A stretch of 32,605 nucleotides of DNA from Candidatus Gastranaerophilales bacterium (GCA_944326015.1 CALVCJ010000019.1:1-32605); one strand, 5' to 3'. Counted from the stretch's first letter, positions 16,153 through 25,435 are shown. A program made the numbers and translations. The notes: generated by a model from the letters alone, not told the origin.

Positions 16153-18036
16153 GTGCCTAAAATTTCAGTCATTATTCCAGTTTACAATGTTGAAAATTAT
16201 CTTGAAAAATGCCTTGAAAGCGTTATTACACAGACATTCAAAAATATAGAGATCATTTGTATAAATGACGGCTCTACAGATAATTCCGCAGAAATTCTTA
16301 AAAAATATGCTGCAAAAGACAAGAGAATAAAAGTTATAAACCAGCCAAATCGCGGACTGTCTGCAACTCGAAATATCGGTATGAAGAATGCAAGCGGTGA
16401 GTATATTTCCTTTATAGATAGTGACGATTTTATACAACAGGATATGTATGAAAGAATTATTAATCTGGCAGATAAAAATGCTGACTTAATCTGTTTCGGA
16501 ACAAATGTTTTCGGAAACGCCTTTTCTAATAAAAGAAGAGGAGATAACAATTATTATAAAATAAAATATAAAGGTTTGCATAAAGCAAAACCGGAATTAA
16601 TGCTTAAAACAAATGCTGCAGTCTGGAACAAAATTTTTAGAAATAAAATAATAAAAAAGTTTAATATAAATTTTGTGGAAAACATGCATTATGAAGATTT
16701 TGACTTCTATTGTAAATATTATATGTGCTGTTCAAATGTGTATTTTCTCAAGGATAAATTATATAATTATTACAGAAGAGAAAATTCTATTATGGGACAT
16801 ACATTTCAAAATAAATCAGACAAGATAATTGACCATCTTCTTATATTTAATGACATTTACGCTTTCTATTCTACAAATAATCAGGTCTTTGAAAAAGCAT
16901 TACCAGCTGTTGAAAATATTTTCCTTTACTGTTTTGATTTTGTATACCATTTTTCAGGCACAAATGATATAAAATCAATTTTTGAATTATCTAAAAATAT
17001 AATTAAAAGTACAAACCTCAAAATAAAAAATGAAAGAATTAAAGCAATACTGTCAGGGCACACAAATAAAGCAACTGATAAAAGAACATTACTCCAAAAA
17101 ATATTTTCTATAAAAAACAATAAGAACTTTAAGAGTTTAAACATTCTCGGAATACATATTAATACAAAAAGAATTATAAAATTCAATCCGCAGCCTAAAC
17201 TACTAGTGCATTTGCATTTATACTATCATAGCCAGTTAGAATACATGCTGCAAAAGCTTGCCAGTATAAATAACTGCCGCTGGGATTTGTATGTCACCAT
17301 ATGCGATGAAAATAAGGCTTTAACAGATAAAATTATATCATTTAAACCGGATGCAAAAATAATTAAAATAAAGAATGCAGGTTATGATATCTGGCCATTT
17401 TTACAAGTTTTAAATCTTGTTGATCTCAAAGATTATGACTATATCCTGAAAATTCATACAAAAAACCAAAGAAAGCAAAAAGAATGTAAATACGGAAGAG
17501 GATTTACCTGGAGGAATTTATTAATAGATGCATTACTTGGAAATCCGAAAATTTTTAATAACAATATTTATCTTTTAAATGAGAATTCAGATATAGGCAT
17601 GATAGGAGCACATGAGATTTTAGCGAAAATGGGCAATGAATATCCTGAAGACAATGAATTGTTCCTGCAAATGTGCAAAAAATACAATATCTCAGTAGAA
17701 AAAGGAATATTTGTTGCCGGTACAATGTTTGTAGCACGCGCAAAATGTTTTGAACAAATCAAACATATGCAACTAACAGAAGCTGATTTTATCAATCAAC
17801 AACAAACTTGCGGTATGGGCACTACTGCACATACTCTAGAAAGAATGTTCTCAAGAATGATTGAAGCACAAAATTATAAAATTGTCGGGATTAGAAATAA
17901 AAAATATACACTCAAAAATAACTTTAAATATTTTATACAGAAGATATTTTGTTTAAGAAACAAGACAAAAGACGGAATTAAAGTGAAACAAATAACCCTT
18001 TTGGGTATGAATTTTCAAATATCATCTAAAACATAA
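16153..18036 (+). CDS. two-domain glycosyltransferase: GT2 plus RgpF-like domain
   Basis: 627 aa, starting with GTG nine bases after GAGG and one base after the previous stop. Residues 1 to about 310 are a GT2 domain (KISVIIPVYNVENYLEKC, ICINDGSTDNSAEIL, GEYISFIDSDDF). About 350-590 match the rhamnan synthesis protein F (RgpF) type: KLLVHLHLYYHSQLEYML, IKIKNAGYDIWPFLQVLN, YILKIHTKN, and DIGMIGAHEI. RgpF-type domains transfer a sugar in streptococcal rhamnose-glucose polymers. The fusion probably adds two consecutive residues to one glycan. The C-terminus is basic, which would suit membrane association. Confidence 0.85.
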   Translation: MPKISVIIPVYNVENYLEKCLESVITQTFKNIEIICINDGSTDNSAEILKKYAAKDKRIKVINQPNRGLSATRNIGMKNASGEYISFIDSDDFIQQDMYERIINLADKNADLICFGTNVFGNAFSNKRRGDNNYYKIKYKGLHKAKPELMLKTNAAVWNKIFRNKIIKKFNINFVENMHYEDFDFYCKYYMCCSNVYFLKDKLYNYYRRENSIMGHTFQNKSDKIIDHLLIFNDIYAFYSTNNQVFEKALPAVENIFLYCFDFVYHFSGTNDIKSIFELSKNIIKSTNLKIKNERIKAILSGHTNKATDKRTLLQKIFSIKNNKNFKSLNILGIHINTKRIIKFNPQPKLLVHLHLYYHSQLEYMLQKLASINNCRWDLYVTICDENKALTDKIISFKPDAKIIKIKNAGYDIWPFLQVLNLVDLKDYDYILKIHTKNQRKQKECKYGRGFTWRNLLIDALLGNPKIFNNNIYLLNENSDIGMIGAHEILAKMGNEYPEDNELFLQMCKKYNISVEKGIFVAGTMFVARAKCFEQIKHMQLTEADFINQQQTCGMGTTAHTLERMFSRMIEAQNYKIVGIRNKKYTLKNNFKYFIQKIFCLRNKTKDGIKVKQITLLGMNFQISSKT

Positions 18037-18102
18037 TTAGCTACATTGTTGCTTATATCCGGCTATTCAAAAAGTATTTTATAAATCACATGCTAAAACT
18101 AT

Positions 18103-19629
18103 TTAATAATCATTTATCAAATTAATTATATCATCAATATTTTCTCTTGTAATGTTGCTATATAAGGAGTCTGTATTCCGTTTTATAAAATCACTACTCA
18201 AAATACCTATATTCACCTGTTTCAGCTTATTTATGACATCTGTTTCAAAACGATATTTAATATGTCTTGCAGGGTTTCCAGCAACTATTGAATAAGGTTC
18301 AACATTCTTTGTTACAACACTGCCTGCAGCAATTACTGCACCCTGACATATGCGAACACCGGATAAAATTGTTGCACGTGCACCTATCCAAACATCGTCT
18401 TCAACAATAATTGAACCCTTTGATAAAGCTTCATACTGTTCTGAACATATTTTTACTTTATAAGGGTATGTAGATAACAATTTGTAATTGTGCTCGGATG
18501 CAGGGATAAATAAAGCACCACTGGCTATAGATACATAATTCCCTATAATTAACATAACAGGCAAATCTGAAGAAAATAATGCATTTATCATACCGTAAGA
18601 ACATTTACCGACGGCAATGTTATACTTAACTAACTTTTCACTATATAACTCGGTATCATTGTCAAAATTAACTTTCCTCCAAACATCTTGAATCTCATGC
18701 TTCCTCTTTCTTTTAATCTTATAACGTGGTTTCAAAGAAAGTAAATATTTACCAAAGATCATAATATAAGATAAATAGAAAAACGGCTCAAACCAAAAAT
18801 ATTTCATATGCCTGAAATAAGCGCCTTTATTAAAATTTTCTTCTTTTTTAAAATAAAAATAATAAGGTATTATATAATTATATAAAGACTTAATTTTCTC
18901 ATTTCTAAAGACTTTTCTTGAAAGAATACCTTTTTCTCTGAAAAAATCAAGTATGTAAAAGTAATTATACCCAAAAACCTCAGCAACATTATAATCGGTT
19001 TTATTATATACGAAAATAGTTTGAAAACAAGCCTTATTTGAAACATAAATTTTACCACCAAATTCAAATAATCTTCCGGCAACACCAACCTGAACAAGCT
19101 TTAAGTTTAAAAATTTTAAATCAATAAGATTTTGCAAAACATCTTTCCTGTAACAATGAACGTCAATACTCGTAATATAATATGAAACATTTTTAATGAA
19201 TACATTAAAGTTATCTATAATACATTCATTTCGCATGCATGAATTACCGAATATTATGCCGTCACATCCTGAAACATCAGCGAAACGAACATCCTCAAGT
19301 ATTTTATCAAGCATGTTCTCTTTTATATAACAAGTGTCACTATGAAGTTTCACAAATTGACCGCTAGCTTGATTGAGAAGAAAAATAATATTGTTACCAG
19401 AATCAATTTTTGTATCTTGTCTTATATATCTGATTTTATCAGGGTATCTGTTTACAAATTCTATACAAACCTCTCTGGTTGGATCGGTTGAACAGTTATC
19501 AGAAATTACAATTTCTATCAAATCAGTAAACAGAAATGCCTTTTGCGTCGTAATACTGTTTAATACGCGCCATAGACAGCATGCTTTGTTGAAAGTTGGA
19601 ATACAAAAAGATAATAATGGGGGTGCCAT
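18103..19629 (-). CDS. fusion: GT2 glycosyltransferase plus hexapeptide acetyltransferase
   Basis: 508 aa. The N-terminal GT2 half has LSFCIPTFNKACCLWRVL, EIVISDNCSTDPT and KLHSDTCYI. The C-terminal half (about 335-480) is a left-handed beta-helix acetyltransferase of the CatB/xenobiotic type: IGNYVSIASGALFIPASEHN, IIVEDDVWIGARATILSGV, AVIAAGSVVTKNVEPYSIVAGNPA. The catalytic His is probably the one in ASEHN. One polypeptide could thus add a sugar and O-acetylate the glycan. The gene converges on the plus-strand GT genes (66-base gap) and lies 19 bases after dedA with its own GGAG site. It could also be a recent joining of two neighbouring genes. Confidence 0.87.
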   Translation of the reverse strand: MAPPLLSFCIPTFNKACCLWRVLNSITTQKAFLFTDLIEIVISDNCSTDPTREVCIEFVNRYPDKIRYIRQDTKIDSGNNIIFLLNQASGQFVKLHSDTCYIKENMLDKILEDVRFADVSGCDGIIFGNSCMRNECIIDNFNVFIKNVSYYITSIDVHCYRKDVLQNLIDLKFLNLKLVQVGVAGRLFEFGGKIYVSNKACFQTIFVYNKTDYNVAEVFGYNYFYILDFFREKGILSRKVFRNEKIKSLYNYIIPYYFYFKKEENFNKGAYFRHMKYFWFEPFFYLSYIMIFGKYLLSLKPRYKIKRKRKHEIQDVWRKVNFDNDTELYSEKLVKYNIAVGKCSYGMINALFSSDLPVMLIIGNYVSIASGALFIPASEHNYKLLSTYPYKVKICSEQYEALSKGSIIVEDDVWIGARATILSGVRICQGAVIAAGSVVTKNVEPYSIVAGNPARHIKYRFETDVINKLKQVNIGILSSDFIKRNTDSLYSNITRENIDDIINLINDY

Positions 19630-19648
19630 CGAAACTCTCCAGATAAAT

Positions 19649-20275
19649 TTATGACTCCTTTAAATGTTTGACATGCTTATAAATGTATAAAGCACCTAGC
19701 ACAACAAAAATTAAAACAATTGCAATATCAAATTTATGCCAGATATGTTTGAAAGCCTCCATATTTTGTCCCATCTTAACTCCGACATAAACCAATAGAT
19801 AACTCCATACAAGCGATCCTAAGAAGGTCAATGTAAAAAATATTCTTTTTTTCGCTTTTAAAATGCCTGCAGGAAGGGATATAAAAGTTCTTACTACAGG
19901 CAGCATCCTGCAGAGAAAAAATGCCCAATCGCCGTATTTTTCAACCCATTTATCCGCATCTTCTAGATCCTTGCGCGAAATCAGAAAATATTTACCGTAT
20001 TTTTCAACGAATTTTCTCCCGCCAAAGTATCCAAGATAGTATGAAGGAATTGAGCCTAATACACAGCCGAAAGCTCCGGCAAATGCTGCTACATGAAAAT
20101 TCATCTCACCTTTACTTACAATATATCCGGCAAAAGGCAAAATAGCTTCACTCGGCAAAGGAATATTACAAGATTCAATTGCCATAAGCAAACTTATACC
20201 CCAGGGCCCCATCAGAGTAACTATATTCTCTATAAAATTTATCAGATATGCTAGAATTGAATTTACAAATTCCAT
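19649..20275 (-). CDS. DedA-family membrane protein
   Basis: 208 aa, four to six hydrophobic segments. Family marks: ESCNIPLPSEAILPFAGYIVSKG (the re-entrant E...PLPSE motif), GCVLGSIPSYYLGYFGGRKFVEKYG, and FFLCRMLPVVRTFISLPAGILK with the conserved Arg. Some DedA proteins recycle undecaprenyl phosphate across the membrane, the lipid carrier used by the adjacent glycan genes, so the location makes sense. It is upstream of the GT2-acetyltransferase fusion on the same strand and probably cotranscribed with it. Confidence 0.93.
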   Translation of the reverse strand: MEFVNSILAYLINFIENIVTLMGPWGISLLMAIESCNIPLPSEAILPFAGYIVSKGEMNFHVAAFAGAFGCVLGSIPSYYLGYFGGRKFVEKYGKYFLISRKDLEDADKWVEKYGDWAFFLCRMLPVVRTFISLPAGILKAKKRIFFTLTFLGSLVWSYLLVYVGVKMGQNMEAFKHIWHKFDIAIVLIFVVLGALYIYKHVKHLKES

Positions 20276-20318
20276 AATACCTCCATCTCTAAATTATTTT
20301 ACCAAAAAAATTCTTTCT

Positions 20319-20347
20319 TTGACAATATAGAAAATTTATACTAACAT
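20319..20347 (+). promoter_or_regulatory. promoter of the alcohol dehydrogenase gene
   Basis: TTGACA (20319-20324), 17 bases, TAACAT (20342-20347), then an AAAGGAG ribosome site before the ATG at 20372. The -35 box is consensus and the -10 box is weak. Confidence 0.65.
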
Positions 20348-20371
20348 AACTTTACTGAAAGGAGTTTTATT

Positions 20372-21532
20372 ATGAATAATTTTGAATTTTACTGTCCTAC
20401 ACGTATAGTCTTCGGCAAGGGTTCCATATCAAAACTGCCGGAATTTATTGATAAGTCAAAAAAAATTTTAGTAACCTACGGTGGCGGATCAATTAAAAAA
20501 AACGGAGTATACGATCAGGTAAAAAAAGCACTTGAAGGGTACAATTATCTTGAATTTGGCGGTATCGAACCGAACCCTAAATATGAAACATTAATGCAAG
20601 CCGTTGATATAGTTAAACGCGAAGGAATCGACTTTCTCTTATCTGTTGGAGGCGGTTCAACTCTTGATGGAACAAAATTCATTGCGGCAGCCTCAAAATA
20701 TGAAGGGCAAAAAGATGCTTATGACTATTTTATGAAAGATCAAAATCCTGTAACAGAAGCATTACCGTTGGCTGATGTCATCACACTGCCGGCAACCGGA
20801 TCTGAAATGAATAATGGAGCAGTTATTTCAAGAATTTCTACAAATGAAAAGCTTGCTTTTCAATGGGAAGCCCTGTATCCAAGCTTCTCAATAATTGACC
20901 CTGAAGTTACTTATAGTTTACCCGAAAAACAAACAATTAACGGTATAGTAGATACATTTGTTCATGTTATGGAACAATTTTGTACATATGACGTGAATTC
21001 ACCGCTTCAGGATGATTGGGCTTTAGCTATATTAAGAACACTTATTAAAGAAGCTCCTAAAGTCCTTGCAAAACCGGATGATTACGAAGCAAGAGCAAAT
21101 ATATTCTGGTGTGCGACCTGCGGTTTAAACTACTGGATATCACTCGGCGTACCGCAAGACTGGGCTACACATATGATAGGACATGAATTGACCGCTTTTT
21201 ACGGAATAGATCACGGTCAAAGCTTAGCTATTGTAGAACCAAGGCTTTTGAGAAATCAAAAAGTTGCCAAGTCAAAAAAACTGGCAAAACTTGCAAGAGA
21301 AGTATTTTGTATAAATGAGCCAGTTGATTTAAAAGCAGCTGATATAGCTATTGACAAAATAGAAGCATTCTTTAATTCTATCGGAATGAAGACAAGACTT
21401 TCAGATTATGATATAGATGCATCCGAAGCTGCGTCTAAAATCAGAGACAGATTCAGGGAAAGAAATACTGTATTAGGCGAAAAAGGGGTAATTAATGCTG
21501 ATACAGCTTACGATATAATATTAGCTTCTTGA
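20372..21532 (+). CDS. iron-containing alcohol dehydrogenase (YqhD/BdhA-like)
   Basis: 386 aa, NAD(P)-dependent reduction of aldehydes such as butanal, or the reverse. Seen: FYCPTRIVFGKGSISKLPE start, VTYGGGSIKKNGVYDQV and SVGGGSTLDGTKFIAAA for cofactor binding, LPATGSEMNNGAVIS, and the metal ligands Asp and His in VDTFVHVMEQF plus two His in THMIGHELTAFYGIDHG. The GGGS loops fit the BdhA/YqhD branch, often NADPH-dependent. A single-gene unit: own promoter, own terminator. Confidence 0.95.
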   Translation: MNNFEFYCPTRIVFGKGSISKLPEFIDKSKKILVTYGGGSIKKNGVYDQVKKALEGYNYLEFGGIEPNPKYETLMQAVDIVKREGIDFLLSVGGGSTLDGTKFIAAASKYEGQKDAYDYFMKDQNPVTEALPLADVITLPATGSEMNNGAVISRISTNEKLAFQWEALYPSFSIIDPEVTYSLPEKQTINGIVDTFVHVMEQFCTYDVNSPLQDDWALAILRTLIKEAPKVLAKPDDYEARANIFWCATCGLNYWISLGVPQDWATHMIGHELTAFYGIDHGQSLAIVEPRLLRNQKVAKSKKLAKLAREVFCINEPVDLKAADIAIDKIEAFFNSIGMKTRLSDYDIDASEAASKIRDRFRERNTVLGEKGVINADTAYDIILAS

Positions 21533-21550
21533 TGAAATAAAAAATAAAGA

Positions 21551-21583
21551 CAGTTGTTATCACTACATAACAGCTGCCTTTTA
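21551..21583 (+). terminator. intrinsic terminator after the alcohol dehydrogenase
   Basis: A ten-base stem with one G-T wobble (CAGTTGTTAT 21551-21560 / ATAACAGCTG 21567-21576) and a six-base loop is followed by CCTTTTATT. It lies 18 bases after the stop codon. Confidence 0.7.
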
Positions 21584-21662
21584 TTACAAAATATAGTTCA
21601 AGCCGTATAAAACGTCTCATCACTACCGAAAATTTTTGTTACAAATTATATTTAAAAAAGTA

Positions 21663-21739
21663 TGGTGGCCCCGGCGCGATTTGAACGCGCGATCTTCGGT
21701 TTAGGAAACCGCTGCTCTATCCTGCTGAGCTACGAAGCC
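21663..21739 (-). tRNA. tRNA-Arg (anticodon CCU)
   Basis: Complete cloverleaf on the minus strand: acceptor GGCTTCG pairs with CGGGGCC (two G-U), D arm GCTC/GAGC, anticodon loop TTCCTAA giving CCU, T arm GCGCG-TTCAAAT-CGCGC, discriminator A, and encoded CCA. The outermost anticodon-stem pair is a G-A mismatch, the only irregularity. It reads rare AGG Arg codons. A short T tract follows the 3' end. tRNA genes are common integration targets, but no duplicated 3' end was found nearby. Confidence 0.96.
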
Positions 21740-21828
21740 GCATACCTATTTCGATTTTTATAAAACCGGTTGTCAACCATAATTATTATAACATAAAATA
21801 TTAAAAAATTATATACATGTTTGCAGGG

Positions 21829-21974
21829 ACTTATATCGAGGTTTACACTAATTACGGGTAAAACTGTCATGCTTAACTTGTTTCAGCATCTTGTAATGAT
21901 AAGATTCCGAAACAAGTTCGCAATGACATTATGCATGTTTTTTCAGGATATCTAGTGTAAATTGCGATATAAAC
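21829..21974. repeat. small element with terminal inverted repeats, copy 2
   Basis: The left end (21829-21850, ACTTATATCGAGGTTTACAC...) and the reverse complement of the right end (21953-21974) agree at 17 of 22 positions. Both ends match those of copy 1 at 327-544, and the right flank matches over about 57 bases. The 146-bp interior has no ORF and contains a separate long hairpin (21875-21918). It fills most of the gap between the tRNA and the metalloprotease gene. Confidence 0.6.
21875..21918. repeat. 18-bp hairpin nested in the inverted-repeat element
   Basis: AACTTGTTTCAGCATCTT (21875-21892) pairs with 21901-21918 at 16 of 18 positions around an eight-base loop. GTCAT/ATGAC just outside extends the symmetry. 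The sequence style (AACTTGTTTC...GAAACAAGTT) resembles dispersed intergenic palindromes seen in many genomes. It may be a REP-like insertion into the older element or a bidirectional transcription stop. Confidence 0.65.
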
Positions 21975-21989
21975 CATTTAAAACTACTA

Positions 21990-24477
21990 TTAATGTGACT
22001 GCTCCTTTTTCGTCCGATTTATATCAATAAGTTCTTTTATACGCGAAAAAGATTCAGGGAAATAAGTCGCAATTACATATTCTGATTTACAATTGCCTGT
22101 ATTCAGCAAAGCATATGATTCTGCAAAAAACTCCTGCAGGTTTGTTAAAGCATAAGCTGCATTTGAAATTATCTCAGGACAGTTTTGCCTGAAATTTTGC
22201 ATTTCCTTGTCAAATAATTCATTCAATTTATCGTCAGCAACAGATACCGGCTGAAACGTGCCCAAATTATCCAAAAGTTCCTGAACTGTAAGAGGTTTAT
22301 CTCTGCCAAGCATAAACATAGGATCTTTAATCTTTTCTTTTATTACTTTTATCGCATTATCCTTATCATCTATATAATCGCACATGTGACCGGCTTCATG
22401 AGCAATTGTCAAAAGAGCACGTCTGCCGATTAAAGCATTTGGATCAAGTGTAATACTATTATCCGAAGGACGATAGTAACCATTTGTTGAACCGCCAATT
22501 GATTCGTCATTCATATGATCATCCAGTTTTATCCGGACATCATACGATGCTATATCATATAATACCTGGGAATTCACATCCATAAAAACCTGTTTGACAT
22601 AATCTTCAGGTAATGCTGACACATCAATAGTTTTAGGAGTAGCTCCATTTTTACTTACAGTTATTATACCGTTTGAAAAACTTACATCAAAAGAATTATT
22701 GTTTATTTGCTCAATATAAGCATTTTTACCCTTTTGAACTCTGTTAATTTTAGGAAGCATATCTGCAATTTTTGAATTTTGTGGATTAAAATTCAATATT
22801 TCTTTAAACAGATTATAACCTTTGTAATAATTATTTATAATCCCATCTCTCGTAAAATCCAAAGGCGCTCCATGCGGCTGTAGCTTAGACATAAGATTTT
22901 GCATACCAGCTAATTTCTTGTCATCTTTTTCAATTTGAATAGCATCATATACATCTGCTATAAGTTCACGCCCTGTCAGTTCTTTATATTTCTCAGCTGA
23001 AGGATAAATATTGTAACCTCCGCTAATAACATCATCTCTGCCGAGAATTTCACCTGCTATACTAAAGTTTTTCTCAGTTATCAATTGCAAAAATGCTTTG
23101 TCAAATGGTGTTTTTACAGTTTGTTTATTTCCATTGACCATTGTTTCATATATAACTTCTTTATCTTTTACAGTGATTGAAGAAACAAAATTCCCGTCTT
23201 TATCGTAAATTTCACTTCTGTAATTAGCATCATATCCTTTTGCCTGGTTATTATTCAAATTGTATCTGAAATTACCGTTTTCCTCATATATAACATCAAA
23301 ATCCTCACCTGCATGGATTCCGGATCCTGTAAGCTCTTTGTATTTATTAAAAGCTTCTCCTATAAGCGGCGGAATTTCCGTGTCAGACTCATTTACAATT
23401 TTCGGAACAATCTGTAATTTACCGTCAACAATTTTCAGCTCATAATCTTCTCCGTATCTTGCCCCACCGTCAACCATTTGTTGAATAGAAGCAACAGTTG
23501 CATCATCAATTGTTGTTCGTTTCGGGATATAAGTCAAAAAAACTTCTCCGTCAGTTATAAAACCATGTGGTTTGTCTTCTTCAAGAGCAGAATCTTTTAT
23601 GTCAATTCCCGTTAAATGGTTATTTTCATCGTATTTGAATGAAACTTTTGTAGAATTTAGTAGTTCCTGCGCCAAACACAATATCTTCAAGCTTCATATT
23701 ACGCTCATTCAGATCATTTAATTGTGAATACGATTGCCTAATTGCAACACCATTTTTTATATTAAGTTTAAAATCTTTGCCGCTGTTATCCTTATTATAA
23801 ATATACCTTGTCTGTTCCCCTGTTTGTTTGTTAATATATGACTCGGATGTAACTTTACCACTGTTATCAAACTTTTTTATCTCTTGAGTATTCTCATCTT
23901 CTGCTAAATATCCGGAAAATGATTGCTCCAACAAATTGCCTGTTTCGTCATAAATTTCATAGAATCCTTCAAGTTCCCTTCTATAAAACTTCTTTCCATT
24001 TTCTTCAACAACTTTGTAACTTTCAGCAACAAATGCGCCGCCAAGCTTTTCTATTAATTCTTGTGACATTCCTGTTTTTTGAGAAACCTCCTCAAGATGC
24101 TTCTGGTAAGAAGTATGACCTTTGCTTGCGGCAAAACCTAAAAATTTACGAAAATCTTCAACTTCAATATCATCACCGTAAAAGCCCTTTGCTTCTTTAA
24201 TATACTCGTTTAACTCAAAATCATTAACAATACCATCCCATTTACCTTCAAGAAAAGCCATTTTATAAGAACCATCAGACCTTTTACCAGATTTAACTCT
24301 TTTCATTTCCGCTAAATCCATGACACTTAATTCATTCCCAATTTCACCATCTAAACTGTTTATTTTATCAAATATAAACAAAATCTTATCAAGTCTGCTG
24401 TCATTTGCAAATTGTTTTTTTATATCCTCTCTTTTAAGTTTTGATAAAGAAATATTTGAAATATTAATATTATCCAT
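21990..24477 (-). pseudogene. secreted-type zinc metalloprotease, split by a frameshift
   Basis: Two ORFs in different frames read as one protein of about 830 aa. The first (24477 to 23626) starts at MDNINISN, with GGAGG six bases upstream, and ends in FYKSFIQIR. The second (to 21990) becomes meaningful at KVSFKYDENNHLTGID. They join at FYK-VSFKYDE if one A is removed from the A4 run at 23646-23649. The N-terminal half has D-G and E-rich helical segments and YD-like stretches (YEIYDETGN, SEIYDKDGN). The C-terminal half has the zinc motif HEAGH (22386-22400) and a downstream EFFAES, the third-ligand style of anthrax lethal factor-like peptidases. A classical signal peptide is absent. Either the gene is broken, or the A run is an assembly error or a switch. 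The second ORF lacks a ribosome site. Confidence 0.72.
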
Positions 24478-24588
24478 TTTAACCTCCAACTTATTTAACA
24501 TCAATAATTTATCGACATCTAAGCGAAAATCTTTAATATTAAGACAAGTTTATAAATAAATGTAACAATATAGCATAATTTTAGAATA

Positions 24589-24621
24589 TTTTGCTAAATT
24601 AGTTTAATAAAATTAGCAAAA
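24589..24621. repeat. nine-base inverted repeat upstream of the metalloprotease
   Basis: TTTTGCTAA (24589-24597) and TTAGCAAAA (24613-24621) are perfect inverted repeats around 15 AT-rich bases. They lie about 110 bases upstream of the metalloprotease start and just where the base composition changes to a more GC-rich stretch. No U tract follows, so an operator or an element edge is more likely than a terminator. Confidence 0.4.
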
Positions 24622-24731
24622 AGTAATAATATAGGAGGTTTGAACTATATTAACCCTATGTCTTATGAAAAGGCATACACGGAATGCGATTGTCCTGGCC
24701 GCTTGTACTAACAGGTCTACGGACTTTCTTT

Positions 24732-24978
24732 TCAGAAGCTATACTTTTCCCCAAAAAGCTCCTCGGCACTCAGCACGCCGCTGTCAAATATTGTATCCTT
24801 GCTCCAATAGTTTCGCCTTTAAGCCTGACCGCTTAGCAAGCTCAATATTCTCGCTATCCGGACTAACTCGCCTGCGCTCGTGTCGTTCATCTGCAAATCC
24901 ACTTGAACGCAAGTTGGCATTCTCATCACTATCCATAACAAATAAGACAGGATATGAATAAAACCTATCATGACTCAT
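24732..24978 (-). pseudogene. broken small ORF of unknown function
   Basis: ATG 24978 follows AAGGA by three to four bases and opens MSHDRFYSYPVLFVMDSDEN..., 64 codons to a TGA at 24784. One base out of frame, the reading continues as IFDSGVLSAEELFGEKYSF and stops at 24732, which looks like the natural C-terminus. The gene is therefore probably about 82 codons with a one-base shift near 24785. It is charged (D, E, R, K) and soluble. I do not recognise it. The surrounding stretch 24660-25020 is richer in GC than its neighbours, which suggests transfer. The rest of the gap 24478-25047 holds no other gene I can support. Confidence 0.4.
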
Positions 24979-25007
24979 TTTCCTTCTGGCACGTAAGATT
25001 AAAACCT

Positions 25008-25018
25008 GGGGGGGGGGG
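25008..25018. repeat. homopolymer of 11 G
   Basis: Eleven consecutive G (C on the minus strand) in an otherwise AT-rich region. It lies about 30 bases upstream of the minus-strand small ORF starting at 24978. Tracts of this length slip during replication and are typical phase-variation switches when placed near promoters. Confidence 0.9.
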
Positions 25019-25047
25019 CACTATTTAAAAATGCCGCTTGAATAAGT

Positions 25048-25344
25048 TTACATAGCCTGTATCGGTTGAATTTTTTCAATCTCATCAGCAATTTTACGTT
25101 TTGCCATACGCAGCTCGTAATCCTCCTGGAAGCGCAAGAAAAAACCCTGCGACATACCGAAGTATTTAGTCAATCGTAAATCGGTATCAGCAGTAATTCT
25201 TCTTTGTCCGTTTACTATTTGATGTATTCTGTTCGGCGGCACAAAAATAGCCTTTGCAAGTGAGTTTTGAGTAATATTAAAAGGCTCGATAAATTCCTCT
25301 TTTAACATTTGACCGACTGTTGCAAGTTCTATATATTCAGGCAT
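25048..25344 (-). CDS. higA: HigA-family antitoxin
   Basis: 98 aa XRE-type HTH protein of the HigA/VapI group: ATVGQMLKEEFIEPFNITQNSLAKAIFVPPNRIHQIVNGQRRITADTDLRLTKYFGMSQGFFLR follows the family closely. It neutralises HigB and represses the operon. The start at 25344 (MPEYIELA) is chosen because GGAG lies six bases upstream; an upstream in-frame ATG at 25407 lies in the promoter. It has its own promoter with a tandem TACGTA operator at 25379-25407, so it can be made without the toxin gene. The order toxin then antitoxin is the usual one for higBA. Confidence 0.93.
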   Translation of the reverse strand: MPEYIELATVGQMLKEEFIEPFNITQNSLAKAIFVPPNRIHQIVNGQRRITADTDLRLTKYFGMSQGFFLRFQEDYELRMAKRKIADEIEKIQPIQAM

Positions 25345-25378
25345 ATTATAATCTCCGGCTTTTTGTACTTCTGAATAT

Positions 25379-25407
25379 ATTATACGGTACGTACTACGTA
25401 AAATCAA
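25379..25407 (-). promoter_or_regulatory. higA promoter with tandem TACGTA operator
   Basis: Minus-strand TTGATT (25407-25402), 17 bases, TATAAT (25384-25379). Two TACGTA palindromes (25388-25393 and 25395-25400), one base apart, occupy the spacer exactly where a repressor would block polymerase. The likely binder is HigA itself. Confidence 0.65.
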
Positions 25408-25435
25408 CCCTGCTGACAGGGAATTTTTTCAAAAC

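Noticed and set aside
21663..21739. tRNA-Arg as the attachment site of the island
   Set aside because: No duplicate of the tRNA 3' end was found downstream, and large serine recombinases seldom use tRNA genes.
23641..23652. Programmed frameshift in the metalloprotease
   Set aside because: No classical slippery heptamer in the right frame and no clear stimulatory hairpin. Simple mutation or error is more economical.
24665..24961. Plus-strand 98-aa ORF in the GC-richer stretch
   Set aside because: S/R/C-rich with no ribosome site at its start. The minus-strand reading has a ribosome site and more natural composition.
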